Assembly (NCBI RefSeq): GCF_001735805.1
Contig: NZ_CP017248.1
Span: forward strand, 4,712,001 to 4,776,000
Direction: 5' to 3'
Source: Streptomyces fodineus
GTDB lineage: Bacteria; Actinomycetota; Actinomycetes; Streptomycetales; Streptomycetaceae
DNA length: 64,000 nt
The notes beneath the pieces are model-generated. The model saw only the letters and a program-made list of their open reading frames with translations. It made no database searches and was not told the origin of the DNA. The translations under genes were made by a program, and so were the position numbers. Shown one piece after another: positions 1 through 8,749 of this stretch (within the stretch, counting starts at the first letter, position 1; each line of letters begins with the position of its first letter).

Positions 1-2036
1 TAGATCCCGAGGTTGCGGCGGAGCATCCTGTCCGCGCTCATCGGCCGGTACCGCACGCCCTTCAGGGACAGCGGCACCAGCGCCACGATGATCAGCGCGT
101 TGAAGACGACGGCCGACAGGATCGCGGAGTCGGGCGAGGACAGCTGCATGATGTTCAGCTTGTCCAGACCCGGGTAGACGGCCGCGAACAGCGCCGGGAT
201 GATCGCGAAGTACTTCGCGACGTCGTTGGCGATGGAGAACGTGGTCAGCGCGCCACGCGTGATCAGCAGCTGCTTGCCGATCTCCACGATCTCGATCAGC
301 TTGGTCGGGTTGGAGTCGAGGTCGACCATGTTGCCGGCCTCCTTGGCGGCCGACGTACCGGTGTTCATGGCCACGCCGACGTCCGCCTGCGCGAGCGCGG
401 GGGCGTCGTTGGTGCCGTCACCGGTCATCGCGACCAGCTTGCCGCCGGCCTGCTCCCGCTTGATGAGGGCCATCTTGTCCTCGGGGGTGGCCTCGGCGAG
501 GAAGTCGTCGACGCCCGCCTCCTCGGCGATCGCCTTCGCGGTCAGCGGGTTGTCACCCGTGATCATGACCGTCTTGATGCCCATGCGGCGCAGCTCCTCG
601 AACCGCTCCCGCATGCCCTCCTTGACGACGTCCTTCAGGTGGATGACACCCAGGACGCGGGCACCCCGGTCGTCGTGGACGGCGACCAGCAGGGGCGTAC
701 CGCCCGCCTCGGAGATCCGGCCGGCTATCGCGTCGGCGTCCTTGGCGACCGTGCCGCCCTGCTCCTCCACCCAGGCGATGACCGAGGCGGTGGCGCCCTT
801 GCGGATCTTCCGGCCGTCGACGTCCACACCCGACATCCGGGTCTGCGCGGTGAACTCGATCCACTCCGCTGCGGCCAGCTCGCCCTGGTGCCGCTCGCGC
901 AGCCCGTACTTCTCCTTGGCGAGGACGACGATGGAGCGGCCCTCGGGCGTCTCGTCGGCCAGCGAGGACAGCTGGGCCGCGTCGGCGACCTCGGCCTCCG
1001 TGGTGCCCTGGACCGGGACGAACTCGGCGGCCTGCCGGTTGCCGAGCGTGATGGTGCCGGTCTTGTCCAGCAGCAGCGTGGAGACGTCACCGGCGGCCTC
1101 GACCGCACGCCCGGACATGGCCAGCACGTTGCGCTGCACCAGCCGGTCCATGCCCGCGATGCCGATCGCGGAGAGCAGGGCGCCGATCGTGGTCGGGATG
1201 AGGCAGACCAGCAGGGCCACCAGCACGACCATGGTCAGGTGCGTGCCCGCGTACGTGGCGAACGGCGGCAGCGTGGCGCAGGCCAGCAGGAAGACGATGG
1301 TCAGCGAGGCGAGCAGGATGTTCAGCGCGATCTCGTTGGGCGTCTTCTGCCGGGCGGCACCCTCGACCAGGTTGATCATCCGGTCGATGAAGGTCTCGCC
1401 GGGCTTCGTCGTGATCTTGATGACGATCCGGTCGGAGAGGACCTTCGTGCCACCGGTGACGGCGCTGCGGTCGCCGCCGGACTCGCGGATGACCGGCGCG
1501 GACTCGCCGGTGATGGCGGACTCGTCCACCGAGGCGACACCTTCTACGACATCGCCGTCACCGGGGATGACGTCACCGGCCTCGCAGACCACCAGGTCAC
1601 CGATCTTCAACTCGGTACCGGCGACCACGGTCCCGTCGACCTTGCGCGCCACGGTGTCGGTCTTGGCCTTGCGCAGGGTGTCGGCCTGGGCCTTGCCGCG
1701 GCCCTCGGCGACCGCCTCCGCCAGGTTCGCGAAGATCACGGTCAGCCACAGCCAGACGCTGATGGTCCAGCCGAACCAGTCGGTCGGGTCCTTGAGGGAG
1801 AAGACGGTGGTCAGGACGGAGCCGATCCACACCACGAACATCACGGGGGACTTGACCATCACCCGCGGGTCGAGCTTGCGGAAGGCGTCCGGCAGCGACT
1901 TGAGAAGCGCCTTGGGATCGAAGAGGCCCGCTCCGACACGGCCCTCGGCGGGCTTGTGCCCGGTCGGCGCGTCCTGGTGGGGCGCAAGGGTGGGTGTGGA
2001 CATGGAGTCCTCGTGGTTCTTCGTGTCGGTGGTCAT
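1..2036 (-). CDS. kdpB: KdpB, potassium-transporting P-type ATPase, catalytic subunit (C-terminus cut off by window edge)
   Basis: KdpB hydrolyses ATP to drive high-affinity K+ uptake through the membrane KdpFABC complex. My minus-strand reading from ATG 2036 gives about 678 residues before the sequence ends. It contains the phosphorylation motif DKTGT with the aspartate at residue 324, the actuator motif TGES, MITGDNPLTA, and the hinge motif MTGDGTNDAPALAQADVG. Several hydrophobic segments flank the cytoplasmic domains. The start codon overlaps the kdpA stop as ATGA (2033-2036), so the two are probably translationally coupled. The missing part is only the last few residues and the stop. kdpC, and possibly kdpE, would be expected further left, outside the window. 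Confidence 0.97.
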   Translation of the reverse strand, partial: MTTDTKNHEDSMSTPTLAPHQDAPTGHKPAEGRVGAGLFDPKALLKSLPDAFRKLDPRVMVKSPVMFVVWIGSVLTTVFSLKDPTDWFGWTISVWLWLTVIFANLAEAVAEGRGKAQADTLRKAKTDTVARKVDGTVVAGTELKIGDLVVCEAGDVIPGDGDVVEGVASVDESAITGESAPVIRESGGDRSAVTGGTKVLSDRIVIKITTKPGETFIDRMINLVEGAARQKTPNEIALNILLASLTIVFLLACATLPPFATYAGTHLTMVVLVALLVCLIPTTIGALLSAIGIAGMDRLVQRNVLAMSGRAVEAAGDVSTLLLDKTGTITLGNRQAAEFVPVQGTTEAEVADAAQLSSLADETPEGRSIVVLAKEKYGLRERHQGELAAAEWIEFTAQTRMSGVDVDGRKIRKGATASVIAWVEEQGGTVAKDADAIAGRISEAGGTPLLVAVHDDRGARVLGVIHLKDVVKEGMRERFEELRRMGIKTVMITGDNPLTAKAIAEEAGVDDFLAEATPEDKMALIKREQAGGKLVAMTGDGTNDAPALAQADVGVAMNTGTSAAKEAGNMVDLDSNPTKLIEIVEIGKQLLITRGALTTFSIANDVAKYFAIIPALFAAVYPGLDKLNIMQLSSPDSAILSAVVFNALIIVALVPLSLKGVRYRPMSADRMLRRNLGI

Positions 2037-3697
2037 GACGCCAGCCCCTCGGCCAGCGGACCCAGTGCGAGGGCCGGGAAGTAGGTCAGACCGGTGATGA
2101 TCAGGATCGCGCCCACCAGCAGGCCGGTGAACAGCGGCTTCTCGGTGCGCAGGGTGCCCGCGGTGACCGGGACCGGCTGCTGCTCGGCGAGCGAGCCGGC
2201 CAGGGCCAGAACGAAGATCATGGGCAGGAAGCGGCCGAACAGCATCGCGAGCCCGGTCATGGTGTTGAACCAGTCGGTGTTCGCGTTCAGGCCGGCGAAG
2301 GCCGAGCCGTTGTTGTTGGCCGCCGAGGTGAAGGCGTACAGCACCTCGGAGAACCCGTGCGCGCCGGAGTTGAGCATCGAGTGCGGCGGGGTCGGCAGCG
2401 CCATGGAGGCCGCGGTGAACACCAGTACCAGGGCGGGGGTGATGAGGATGTAGCAGGCGGCGAGCTTCATCTCGCGCCCGCCGATCTTCTTGCCCAGGTA
2501 CTCGGGGGTACGGCCCACCATCAGACCGGCGATGAACACCGCGATCACGGCCATGATCAGGATGCCGTACAGGCCGGAACCGGTGCCGCCGGGCGCGATC
2601 TCGCCCAGCATCATGCTGAGCATGGTGATGCCGCCGCCGAGGCCGGTGAAGGAGGAGTGGAAGGAGTCCACCGCGCCGGTCGAGGTCAGGGTCGTGGCGA
2701 CGGCGAAGATCGAGGAGCCGCCGACGCCGAAGCGGACCTCCTTGCCCTCCATCGCGCCGCCCGCGGCCTGCAACGCCGGGCCGTGGTGGGCGAACTCGGT
2801 CCACATCATCAGGGCGGTGAAGCCCAGCCAGATGGTGAACATCGTGGCGAGGATCGCGTAACCCTGCTTCACCGAGCCGACCATCACACCGAAGGTGCGG
2901 GTCAGGGCGAACGGGATGCACAGGATCAGGAAGATCTCGAAGAGGTTGGTGAAGGGGGTGGGGTTCTCGAAGGGGTGGGCGGAGTTGGCGTTGAAGTAGC
3001 CGCCGCCGTTGGTGCCCAGCTCCTTGATGGCCTCCTGCGAGGCGACCGCGCCGCCGTTCCACTGCTGCGAGCCGCCCATGAACTGGCCGACCTCGTGGAT
3101 GCCGGAGAAGTTCTGGATCGCACCGCAGGCGACGAGGATCACCGCGGCGACGACCGACATCGGCACCAGGATGCGCAGCGTGCCGCGCACCAGGTCGCTC
3201 CAGAAGTTGCCCAGCTCACCGGTGCGCGAGCGCGCGAAACCGCGCACGAGCGCCACGGCGACGGCGATTCCGACGGCGGCGGAGAGGAAGTTCTGCACGG
3301 CCAGACCGGCGGTCTGCACGACGTGACCCATGGTCTGCTCGCCGTAGTACGACTGCCAGTTGGTGTTGGTCACGAACGACACGGCCGTGTTGAACGACTG
3401 CGCCGGGTTGACCGAGGAGAAGTGCAGCGAGCCGGGCAGCACGCCCTGCAGCCGCTGCAGCAGGTAGAGGAAGAGGACACTGACGGCGGAGAAGGCCAGC
3501 ACACCGCGCAGGTACGCGGGCCAGGTCATCTCGGCGTCAGGGTTGGCACCGATGCCCTTGTAGATCCACTTCTCCACTCTCAGGTGCTTGGTGGAGGAGA
3601 AGACCCGGGCCATGTAGGTGCCGAGTGGGACGTAGACGAGCGCCAGTGCGCCTATCAGGGCGAGCAGTTGGAGCACGCCGGCAAGTACGGGACCCAT
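2033..3697 (-). CDS. kdpA: KdpA, potassium-binding channel subunit of the Kdp ATPase
   Basis: KdpA is the membrane subunit that selects K+ in KdpFABC. The 554-residue product has the usual family length and about ten membrane helices. The four pore-loop repeats are visible: TNTNWQSY near residue 110, GTNGGGYFNANSAHPFENP near 230, GEIAPGGTGSG near 365, and ANNNGSAFAG near 465. The start ATG (3697) lies 8 bases after the kdpF stop. The stop overlaps the kdpB start as ATGA. Gene order F-A-B matches the classical operon. Confidence 0.97.
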   Translation of the reverse strand: MGPVLAGVLQLLALIGALALVYVPLGTYMARVFSSTKHLRVEKWIYKGIGANPDAEMTWPAYLRGVLAFSAVSVLFLYLLQRLQGVLPGSLHFSSVNPAQSFNTAVSFVTNTNWQSYYGEQTMGHVVQTAGLAVQNFLSAAVGIAVAVALVRGFARSRTGELGNFWSDLVRGTLRILVPMSVVAAVILVACGAIQNFSGIHEVGQFMGGSQQWNGGAVASQEAIKELGTNGGGYFNANSAHPFENPTPFTNLFEIFLILCIPFALTRTFGVMVGSVKQGYAILATMFTIWLGFTALMMWTEFAHHGPALQAAGGAMEGKEVRFGVGGSSIFAVATTLTSTGAVDSFHSSFTGLGGGITMLSMMLGEIAPGGTGSGLYGILIMAVIAVFIAGLMVGRTPEYLGKKIGGREMKLAACYILITPALVLVFTAASMALPTPPHSMLNSGAHGFSEVLYAFTSAANNNGSAFAGLNANTDWFNTMTGLAMLFGRFLPMIFVLALAGSLAEQQPVPVTAGTLRTEKPLFTGLLVGAILIITGLTYFPALALGPLAEGLAS

Positions 3698-3705
3698 GTC
3701 GTGGC

Positions 3706-3795
3706 TCAGAACCTCTCCGGGAAGATCAGGGCGAGGACGAGATAGCCCAGCAGGGCGACGGCCACGACCAGGCCGACGACGTTTTCGACGGTCAC
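3706..3795 (-). CDS. kdpF: KdpF, small stabilising subunit of the Kdp ATPase
   Basis: The gene encodes 29 residues starting with GTG at 3795. The peptide is a single hydrophobic helix (VENVVGLVVAVALLGYLVLA) ending in LIFPERF, the typical shape of KdpF, which stabilises KdpABC in the membrane. It sits directly before kdpA, as in other bacteria. Its GTG overlaps the stop codon of the preceding 27-codon gene as GTGA, which suggests coupled translation. Identification rests on position, size and the helix, because such short peptides carry little other signal. Confidence 0.85.
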   Translation of the reverse strand: MTVENVVGLVVAVALLGYLVLALIFPERF

Positions 3796-3875
3796 AGCTT
3801 CGTCACCCCCTTGGCGACGAGGGCCACCAGCGCGAAACCCGCGAGCACGGTGACGACGAAGGCCAGATCGGCCAT
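3792..3875 (-). CDS. 27-residue membrane peptide at the head of the kdp operon
   Basis: A short gene starts with ATG 3875 and has a good ribosome-binding site (CCAGGAG about 6 nt upstream). It encodes 27 residues: MADLAF, a hydrophobic stretch (VVTVLAGFALVALVAKG), and VTKL before the TGA. That TGA overlaps the GTG of kdpF. The peptide resembles KdpF in size and topology but is not the same sequence, so it may be a second small Kdp subunit or a leader peptide. I know of no assigned function. The clean ribosome-binding site and exact overlap with kdpF argue that it is translated. Confidence 0.7.
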   Translation of the reverse strand: MADLAFVVTVLAGFALVALVAKGVTKL

Positions 3876-3910
3876 CGCGAACTCCTGGAGTGAGGTTCGG
3901 TTGAAACGGA

Positions 3911-4012
3911 CGATTAGAGGAAAGCCCCTTTCTGGCCGGATCCGGTCGGCCGTTGACGGCTCTCATACGGCCGCGCTTACGCCTTTGACGGGTCTCTTAC
4001 GGCGGCTTACGG
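3911..4012 (-). promoter_or_regulatory. kdp operon promoter region with six helically phased heptamers
   Basis: On the plus strand, heptamers of the type TTGACGG/CTTACGG begin at 3953 (TTGACGG), 3964 (CATACGG), 3976 (CTTACGC), 3985 (TTGACGG), 3996 (CTTACGG) and 4006 (CTTACGG). The steps are 11, 12, 9, 11 and 10 bp, about one DNA turn each. The array starts over the stop codon of the upstream permease and ends 77 bp before the first kdp start codon. A possible -10 (CTAATC or TAATCG on the minus strand, about 3911-3918) lies downstream without a good -35, as expected for an activator-dependent promoter. KdpE as the binding protein is inference. Confidence 0.6.
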
Positions 4013-5848
4013 CAGCCGGAACCGCAGCCGGCAGATCACCGCGTCCGTCTCCCGCCGCACGGCGTGCGCGACGACCGCGCCCCGCTGGTTCTGCAGCAGC
4101 CGCTGCCACAGCCGCTCCGGCTCGGTCTCGGGAATGAGCACGGTGACGCGGGTACCGGGCTCGGCCGCGGCCACCTCACGGACGTACGCGGCGATCGGGC
4201 GGCCCAGGCTGCGCCGCGCGCAGGCCAGCCGCACCAGGGGCACCCCGGGGTCCCACTCGGCCCAGGACCGCTCCAGGGCGTGCAGCTGGGCCCGGTCCTC
4301 GGGGTCCGGGTAGCAGACGGTCACCGCGCGGACCTCGTCGCCGAGGGAGGTGGCCGCGGTGAGGGCCTCCGACGTCAGCCGGGACAGGGTGGACACCGGG
4401 ACGACCACCAGCGAGCGCTCGCGGTGCGGGGCCTCGGGGATGCGGCCGAGCCCGAGCCGCTCGCCGATCCGGCCGTAGGCGCGGTGCACGGTCTCGAAGG
4501 CCAGCACCAGCAGCGGCAGGGCGATGACGATCAGCCACGCCCCCTCGGTGAACTTGCTCGCCGTGACGACGACGGCGGCGACGCCGGTGAGGACCGCGCC
4601 GAAGCCGTTGAGCAGCGCCTTCCCGCGCCGGCCGGGGCCCCTGTCGAGCCGCCAGTGCCGGACCATGCCGACCTGGGCGATGGTGAAGCCGACGAAGACA
4701 CCGATGGCGAACATCGGCACCAGGGTGTTGGTGTCCCCGCCGGAGAAGACCAGCAGCGCCGCCGAGACCACGGCGAGCGCGAGGACACCGTGCCGGTGCA
4801 CCTGGCGGTCGGCCTTGAGGGCGAAGACGTGCGGCGCGTAGTTGTCGCGGGCGAGCAGCTTCAGCAGCACCGGCAGCCCGCCGAAGGAGGTGTTGGCCGA
4901 CAGGGCCAGCAGGATCATCGTCGCGAACTGGATGACGTAGAAAGCCCAGTTGTGGCCGAGGGAGGCGTCCGCGAGCTGGGCGAGGACCGTGACGCCCTGG
5001 ACCGGCTGGAGGTGGAAGCGCCCGATCAGCACCGACAGGCCGATCAGCATCAGCCCGAGTACGGCGCCGAGGGCGACCTCCGCGCGCTGGGCCCGGCGCA
5101 CCCGTGGCACCCGGAAGGAGGGGACGGCGTTGGCGATGGCTTCCACGCCGGTCAGTGCGGCACACCCGGAGGCGAAAGCTTTCAGCAGAAGGAGCGCGCC
5201 CACGCCGGACGCGTTGTCCGCGAGGACGGAGGCGTGTCCGGCCGCGGTGACCGTGCTCACGGGGTGGGAGCGGAAGAGCCCGACGGCGACGAGGACGAAG
5301 ACCGAACCGACGAACACGACCGTCGGCACGATGAACGCCTTCGCCGACTCCACGATCCCCCGCAGGTTCACCCCGGTGATGAGCGCGAGCACGGCCAGGC
5401 ACAGCCACAGCCGGTCGTCGTACAGGGCCGGGAAGGCGGAGGTCAGGGCCGCCACGCCCGCCGTGACCGCGACGGCGACGTTGAGCACGTAGTCCAGCAC
5501 CAGCGAGGCGGCGGCCACCAGGCTCGTCCGCGCGCCCAGGTGGGTCTTGGCCACGGCGTAGGAGCCGCCGCCGTCCGGGAAGGCGGCGATCACCTGCCGG
5601 TAGGAGGCCACCAGCACCGCCAGCAGGGCGGCGATGGCGAGCGTGACGGGCATCGTGAAGCCCAGCCCGTGCGCACCCGCGGCGGCGAGCACGAGAACGA
5701 TCGCCTCGGGGCCGTACGCCACCGACGCCATCGCGTCCAGGGAGAGTGCCGCGAGCCCCGTGACGGCGGTCAGCCGGTGACGTTCGCCGGTATCAGGCGG
5801 CTCCTCGCCGGCGGGGACGGCATCCGGCTCGGTGGTCAGGACGGACAT
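4007..5848 (-). CDS. APC-superfamily permease of the KimA/YdaO type, probable K+ importer
   Basis: The 613-residue protein has about 12 membrane helices in residues 25-470, starting with LSLDAMASVAYGPEAIVLVL and the pattern PDGGGSYAVAKTHLG. A soluble C-terminal domain of about 130 residues follows (ERSLVVVPVSTLSRLTSEAL...), resembling a universal-stress fold. This architecture and length match KimA (YdaO), a high-affinity K+/H+ symporter; amino-acid transport is the alternative. The start at ATG 5848 is chosen for the GAAGGAG site about 9 nt upstream. It lies between kdpD and kdpFAB on the same strand, which supports a potassium role. A TTGAC pair 130 bp upstream suggests co-regulation with kdp. 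Confidence 0.85.
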   Translation of the reverse strand: MSVLTTEPDAVPAGEEPPDTGERHRLTAVTGLAALSLDAMASVAYGPEAIVLVLAAAGAHGLGFTMPVTLAIAALLAVLVASYRQVIAAFPDGGGSYAVAKTHLGARTSLVAAASLVLDYVLNVAVAVTAGVAALTSAFPALYDDRLWLCLAVLALITGVNLRGIVESAKAFIVPTVVFVGSVFVLVAVGLFRSHPVSTVTAAGHASVLADNASGVGALLLLKAFASGCAALTGVEAIANAVPSFRVPRVRRAQRAEVALGAVLGLMLIGLSVLIGRFHLQPVQGVTVLAQLADASLGHNWAFYVIQFATMILLALSANTSFGGLPVLLKLLARDNYAPHVFALKADRQVHRHGVLALAVVSAALLVFSGGDTNTLVPMFAIGVFVGFTIAQVGMVRHWRLDRGPGRRGKALLNGFGAVLTGVAAVVVTASKFTEGAWLIVIALPLLVLAFETVHRAYGRIGERLGLGRIPEAPHRERSLVVVPVSTLSRLTSEALTAATSLGDEVRAVTVCYPDPEDRAQLHALERSWAEWDPGVPLVRLACARRSLGRPIAAYVREVAAAEPGTRVTVLIPETEPERLWQRLLQNQRGAVVAHAVRRETDAVICRLRFRLP

Positions 5849-5976
5849 GGGCGCGTGCTCCTTCTTTCTCCGACCGCGCAGGAGTGCCGAGCGGTGCGCG
5901 GGTGCACCCAGGTTCTGTCCGTTTCCGACCGCTTCCGAGTCTTCCTTGCGCCATCTTCGCGCCCAACCGGCCACCT

Positions 5977-5994
5977 TTGACGCGATCTTGACGG
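5977..5994 (-). promoter_or_regulatory. TTGAC-N6-TTGAC pair upstream of the KimA-like gene
   Basis: Two heptamers, TTGACGC (5977) and TTGACGG (5988), lie exactly 11 bp apart on the plus strand. They lie 129 bp before the permease start and match the heptamer type in the kdp promoter array and before kdpD. Binding by KdpE is inferred from this recurrence only. Confidence 0.45.
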
Positions 5995-6007
5995 CCGGGC
6001 AGGGCGG

Positions 6008-6130
6008 TCAGCTCCTGTCGGACCCGGTCGGCCACGCTGTCCGCGGAGCTGGCCGGCTCCTCCGGCGCCGCGGCCTGCGACCGGCGATCGCGACCACCGC
6101 CGCGACGCGGACGACGGCGGCACTCCTCAC
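6008..6130 (-). CDS. possible small ORF coupled to kdpD (doubtful)
   Basis: A GTG at 6130 overlaps the kdpD stop as GTGA and opens 40 codons: a short hydrophobic stretch (AAVVRVAAVVAIAG) followed by an Arg/Pro-rich tail. Third-position GC is high, but that is also true of a second frame here, which reads more protein-like further down (EEPASSADSVADRVRQELTAL, up to about 5999). The pattern would fit a small membrane protein with a frameshift, or no gene at all. No function is recognised. Confidence 0.25.
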   Translation of the reverse strand: MRSAAVVRVAAVVAIAGRRPRRRRSRPAPRTAWPTGSDRS

Positions 6131-8664
6131 GCGCCTCCCGCGCCGTGCTCGGTCGCCTCGGCAGCCGGGCGCCGGGCCGCGAGCGGCAGCGACACCACCA
6201 TCGTGAGGCCGCCGCCGGGCGTGTCCTCGGGGCCCAGGGTGCCGTTCATCGCCTCGGTCAGGCCGCGTGCGAGGGCGAGGCCCAGGCCGAGGCCCGTGGT
6301 GTTGTCGGTGTCGCCGAGCCGCTGGAAGGGCTCGAAGAGGCGGTCGCGGCCGTCGGCCGGGAGGCCGGGCCCCCGGTCCACCACCCGCAGCTCCACCCGG
6401 CCCGCCAGGGCACTGGCGGTGACCAGCACCTTCTGGCCCGGCGGGGTGTGCCGGGCGGCGTTGCCGACCAGGTTGGCGATGACCCGCTCCAGCAGCGGCG
6501 GGTCGGCCAGCACCGCCGGGATGTCCTCCACGTCCGCCACCCGCACCCCGGGCACGTCGGCGAGCGCCAGGGGCAGCACCTCCTCCAGGGAGGTGGGGCG
6601 CAGGTTCAGGGTGAGGGCGCCGGCCTGAAGGCGGCTGAGGTCGAGCAGGTTCTCCACCAGGCGGTTGAGCTTGGCCATGGACTCGTCGGCGGTGGCGAGG
6701 AGTTCGTCGCGGTCCTCGTCGCAGAAGGCGATGTCGCGGCTGCGCAGGGAGGTGACGGCGGCCCACCCGGCGGCCAGCGGCGTGCGCAGGTCGTGGCCGA
6801 CGGCCCGCAGCAGCGCCGTACGCAGCCGGTCGGCGGCCTTCACCGGCTCCACCTCGGCCGCCGCCTCGGCCAGCCGGGCCCGCTCCACCGCCGAGCCGAC
6901 GTGCGCGGCGAACGCGGCCAGCACCCGCCGCTCGGAGGAGGAGAGGGTACGGCCGCGCAGCACGAGGAAGGCGCCGGCGCCCGCCGGAACGGCCGTGACC
7001 CCGGGCATGTCCGGCGGCTCGTCCACCAGGTCCGCCGACTCCATGCCGAAGGTCTCCCGGGTCCGCTCCAGCAGGGCCGGGATGGTCGCCTCACCGCGCA
7101 CGATGCTGCCCGCCAGCGACGACATGGTCTCCGCCTCGGCCGTGGCGCGCGCCGAGCGGCGTGACAGCCGCAGCGACCGGTCCACGACCGCGGCGACGGT
7201 GGCGGCCACGACCGCGAACACCGTAAGCGCCACCAGCGCGTTGGGGTCGTCCAGGGTGAAGGCGCCGATCGGCGGGATGAACCAGTAGTTGAGCAGCAGG
7301 GACGCCGTCACCGACGCGATCACCGCGGAGGCGACCCCGCCTATGCAGGCCACGCCCACCACGGCCAGCAGGAACAGCAGGGCCTCGCTGGTCAGGTTGA
7401 GCGTGCCGCGCAGCTGGGCGAGGAGGGCGGTGAGGAGGACGGGCAGCACCAGTCCGGCCACCGGGCCCGCGATCAGCCGGGCCGTCGACAGCGTGCGGCG
7501 CCGGGACGGCAGCAGGGTGCCGCGCCCGGCGCGCTCGTGGGTGACCCGGTGCACGTCGATGTCCCCGGACAGCTCGGTCACCGTCTCCCCGGTGCCGGGT
7601 CCGGTCAGGAACCGCGCCAACCGCCCCCGCCTGCTGGTCCCCAGCACCAGCTGGGTGGCCTTCTCGGCGCGCGCGAACTCCACCAGGGCGGTCGCCACGT
7701 CGTCGCCGACGACCGAGTGGTAGCTGCCGCCGAGGTCCTCCACGAGCCTGCGCTGCCGGGCCAGGGAGGCGTGCGAGACACCGGCCGCGAGGCCGTCGCT
7801 GCGGGCCACGTGCACGGCGAGCAGATCGCCGCCGGCGGACCGGTCGGCGATGCGGGCGGCCCGGCGTACCAGCGTGTCGCCCTCCGGTCCGCCGGTCAGG
7901 GCCACGACGACCCGCTCCCGGGTCTCCCACACCCGCCCGATCCCGTGCCGCGAGCGGTACTCCTGCAGCGCCTCGTCCACCCGGTCGGCCGTCCACAGCA
8001 GCGCCAGCTGCCGCAGGGCCGTCAGGTTGCCGGGCCGGAAGTAGTTGGCCAGCGCGGCGTCGATCTTCTCCGGGGTGTAGATGTTCCCGTGCGCCATGCG
8101 GCGGCGCAGCCCCTCGGGGGGCATGTCCACCAGCTCGATCTGCCCGGCCCGCCGTACGACCTCGTCCGGCACCGTCTCGTGCTGCGGCACCCCGGTGATC
8201 TTCTCGACGACGTCGTTGAGGGACTCCAGGTGCTGGACGTTCAGCGCCGTGATCACGTCGATACCCGCGTCCAGCAGCATCTCGATGTCCTGCCAGCGCT
8301 TGGCGTTGCGGCCGTCTCCGGGGACGTTGCTGTGGGCGAACTCGTCCACGATGGCCACCTGCGGGCGGCGCGCCAGCACCGCGGCCACGTCCATCTCCTC
8401 GAAGCCCCCGCCCCGGTAGGTGCAGGCGAGGCGCGGGACGGTCTCCAGGCCGTCGAGCATCGCCTCGGTGTGCGGGCGTCCGTGGCACTCGGCGAACCCG
8501 ATCACCACGTCCGCGCCGCGGGAGGCGCGGCGGCGCCCCTCGTCGAGCATCCGGTAGGTCTTGCCGACCCCGGGGGCCGCGCCGAGGTAGACCTTCAGTC
8601 GTCCGGGCCGTACGTCACTCATCGCCGCCGACGCGCTCCGCTCACTGTTCCAACTCCCCTTCAC
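6127..8664 (-). CDS. kdpD: KdpD, osmosensing/K+-sensing histidine kinase
   Basis: KdpD senses low K+ or osmotic stress and phosphorylates KdpE. The 845-residue product shows the full architecture: KdpD sensor domain with a Walker-type GAAPGVGKT near residue 30, a Usp domain (about 250-380), four membrane helices (about 405-510), a GAF-like region (520-620), the phospho-acceptor helix HDLRTPL with H624, and an ATPase domain (VGNAARHTP, then DRGPGLP and a second G-rich box). The start GTG at 8664 is favoured by GGGAGGAG 10 nt upstream; ATG 8622 (MSDVRPGRL) lacks a site. kdpE is not adjacent on this side and may follow kdpC off the left edge. Confidence 0.95.
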   Translation of the reverse strand: MKGSWNSERSASAAMSDVRPGRLKVYLGAAPGVGKTYRMLDEGRRRASRGADVVIGFAECHGRPHTEAMLDGLETVPRLACTYRGGGFEEMDVAAVLARRPQVAIVDEFAHSNVPGDGRNAKRWQDIEMLLDAGIDVITALNVQHLESLNDVVEKITGVPQHETVPDEVVRRAGQIELVDMPPEGLRRRMAHGNIYTPEKIDAALANYFRPGNLTALRQLALLWTADRVDEALQEYRSRHGIGRVWETRERVVVALTGGPEGDTLVRRAARIADRSAGGDLLAVHVARSDGLAAGVSHASLARQRRLVEDLGGSYHSVVGDDVATALVEFARAEKATQLVLGTSRRGRLARFLTGPGTGETVTELSGDIDVHRVTHERAGRGTLLPSRRRTLSTARLIAGPVAGLVLPVLLTALLAQLRGTLNLTSEALLFLLAVVGVACIGGVASAVIASVTASLLLNYWFIPPIGAFTLDDPNALVALTVFAVVAATVAAVVDRSLRLSRRSARATAEAETMSSLAGSIVRGEATIPALLERTRETFGMESADLVDEPPDMPGVTAVPAGAGAFLVLRGRTLSSSERRVLAAFAAHVGSAVERARLAEAAAEVEPVKAADRLRTALLRAVGHDLRTPLAAGWAAVTSLRSRDIAFCDEDRDELLATADESMAKLNRLVENLLDLSRLQAGALTLNLRPTSLEEVLPLALADVPGVRVADVEDIPAVLADPPLLERVIANLVGNAARHTPPGQKVLVTASALAGRVELRVVDRGPGLPADGRDRLFEPFQRLGDTDNTTGLGLGLALARGLTEAMNGTLGPEDTPGGGLTMVVSLPLAARRPAAEATEHGAGGA

Positions 8665-8682
8665 GGGAGGGTTTCTCCTCCC
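8665..8682 (-). promoter_or_regulatory. hairpin covering the kdpD ribosome-binding site
   Basis: On the minus strand the Shine-Dalgarno GGGAGG is followed by AGAAAC and its exact complement CCTCCC, ending immediately before the GTG start. The 6-bp GC-rich stem would hide the ribosome-binding site in mRNA. Whether it regulates translation is unknown. Confidence 0.4.
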
Positions 8683-8749
8683 AAGGAAGCCGGTTCACGA
8701 TGCGGGCGGCGCATGTGTTAGCGGTTCCTTGGCGGCGGTCCCGGGGACC

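Noticed and set aside
199..2097. Long plus-strand open frames opposite kdpB and kdpA
   Set aside because: They are mirror frames of high-GC coding DNA: Ser/Arg/Ala-rich products with no recognisable motif, against clear Kdp proteins on the minus strand.
5849..6126. c-di-AMP (ydaO-type) riboswitch before the KimA-like gene
   Set aside because: I could not find the conserved core elements of that riboswitch. The region is short and partly overlaps possible coding sequence.
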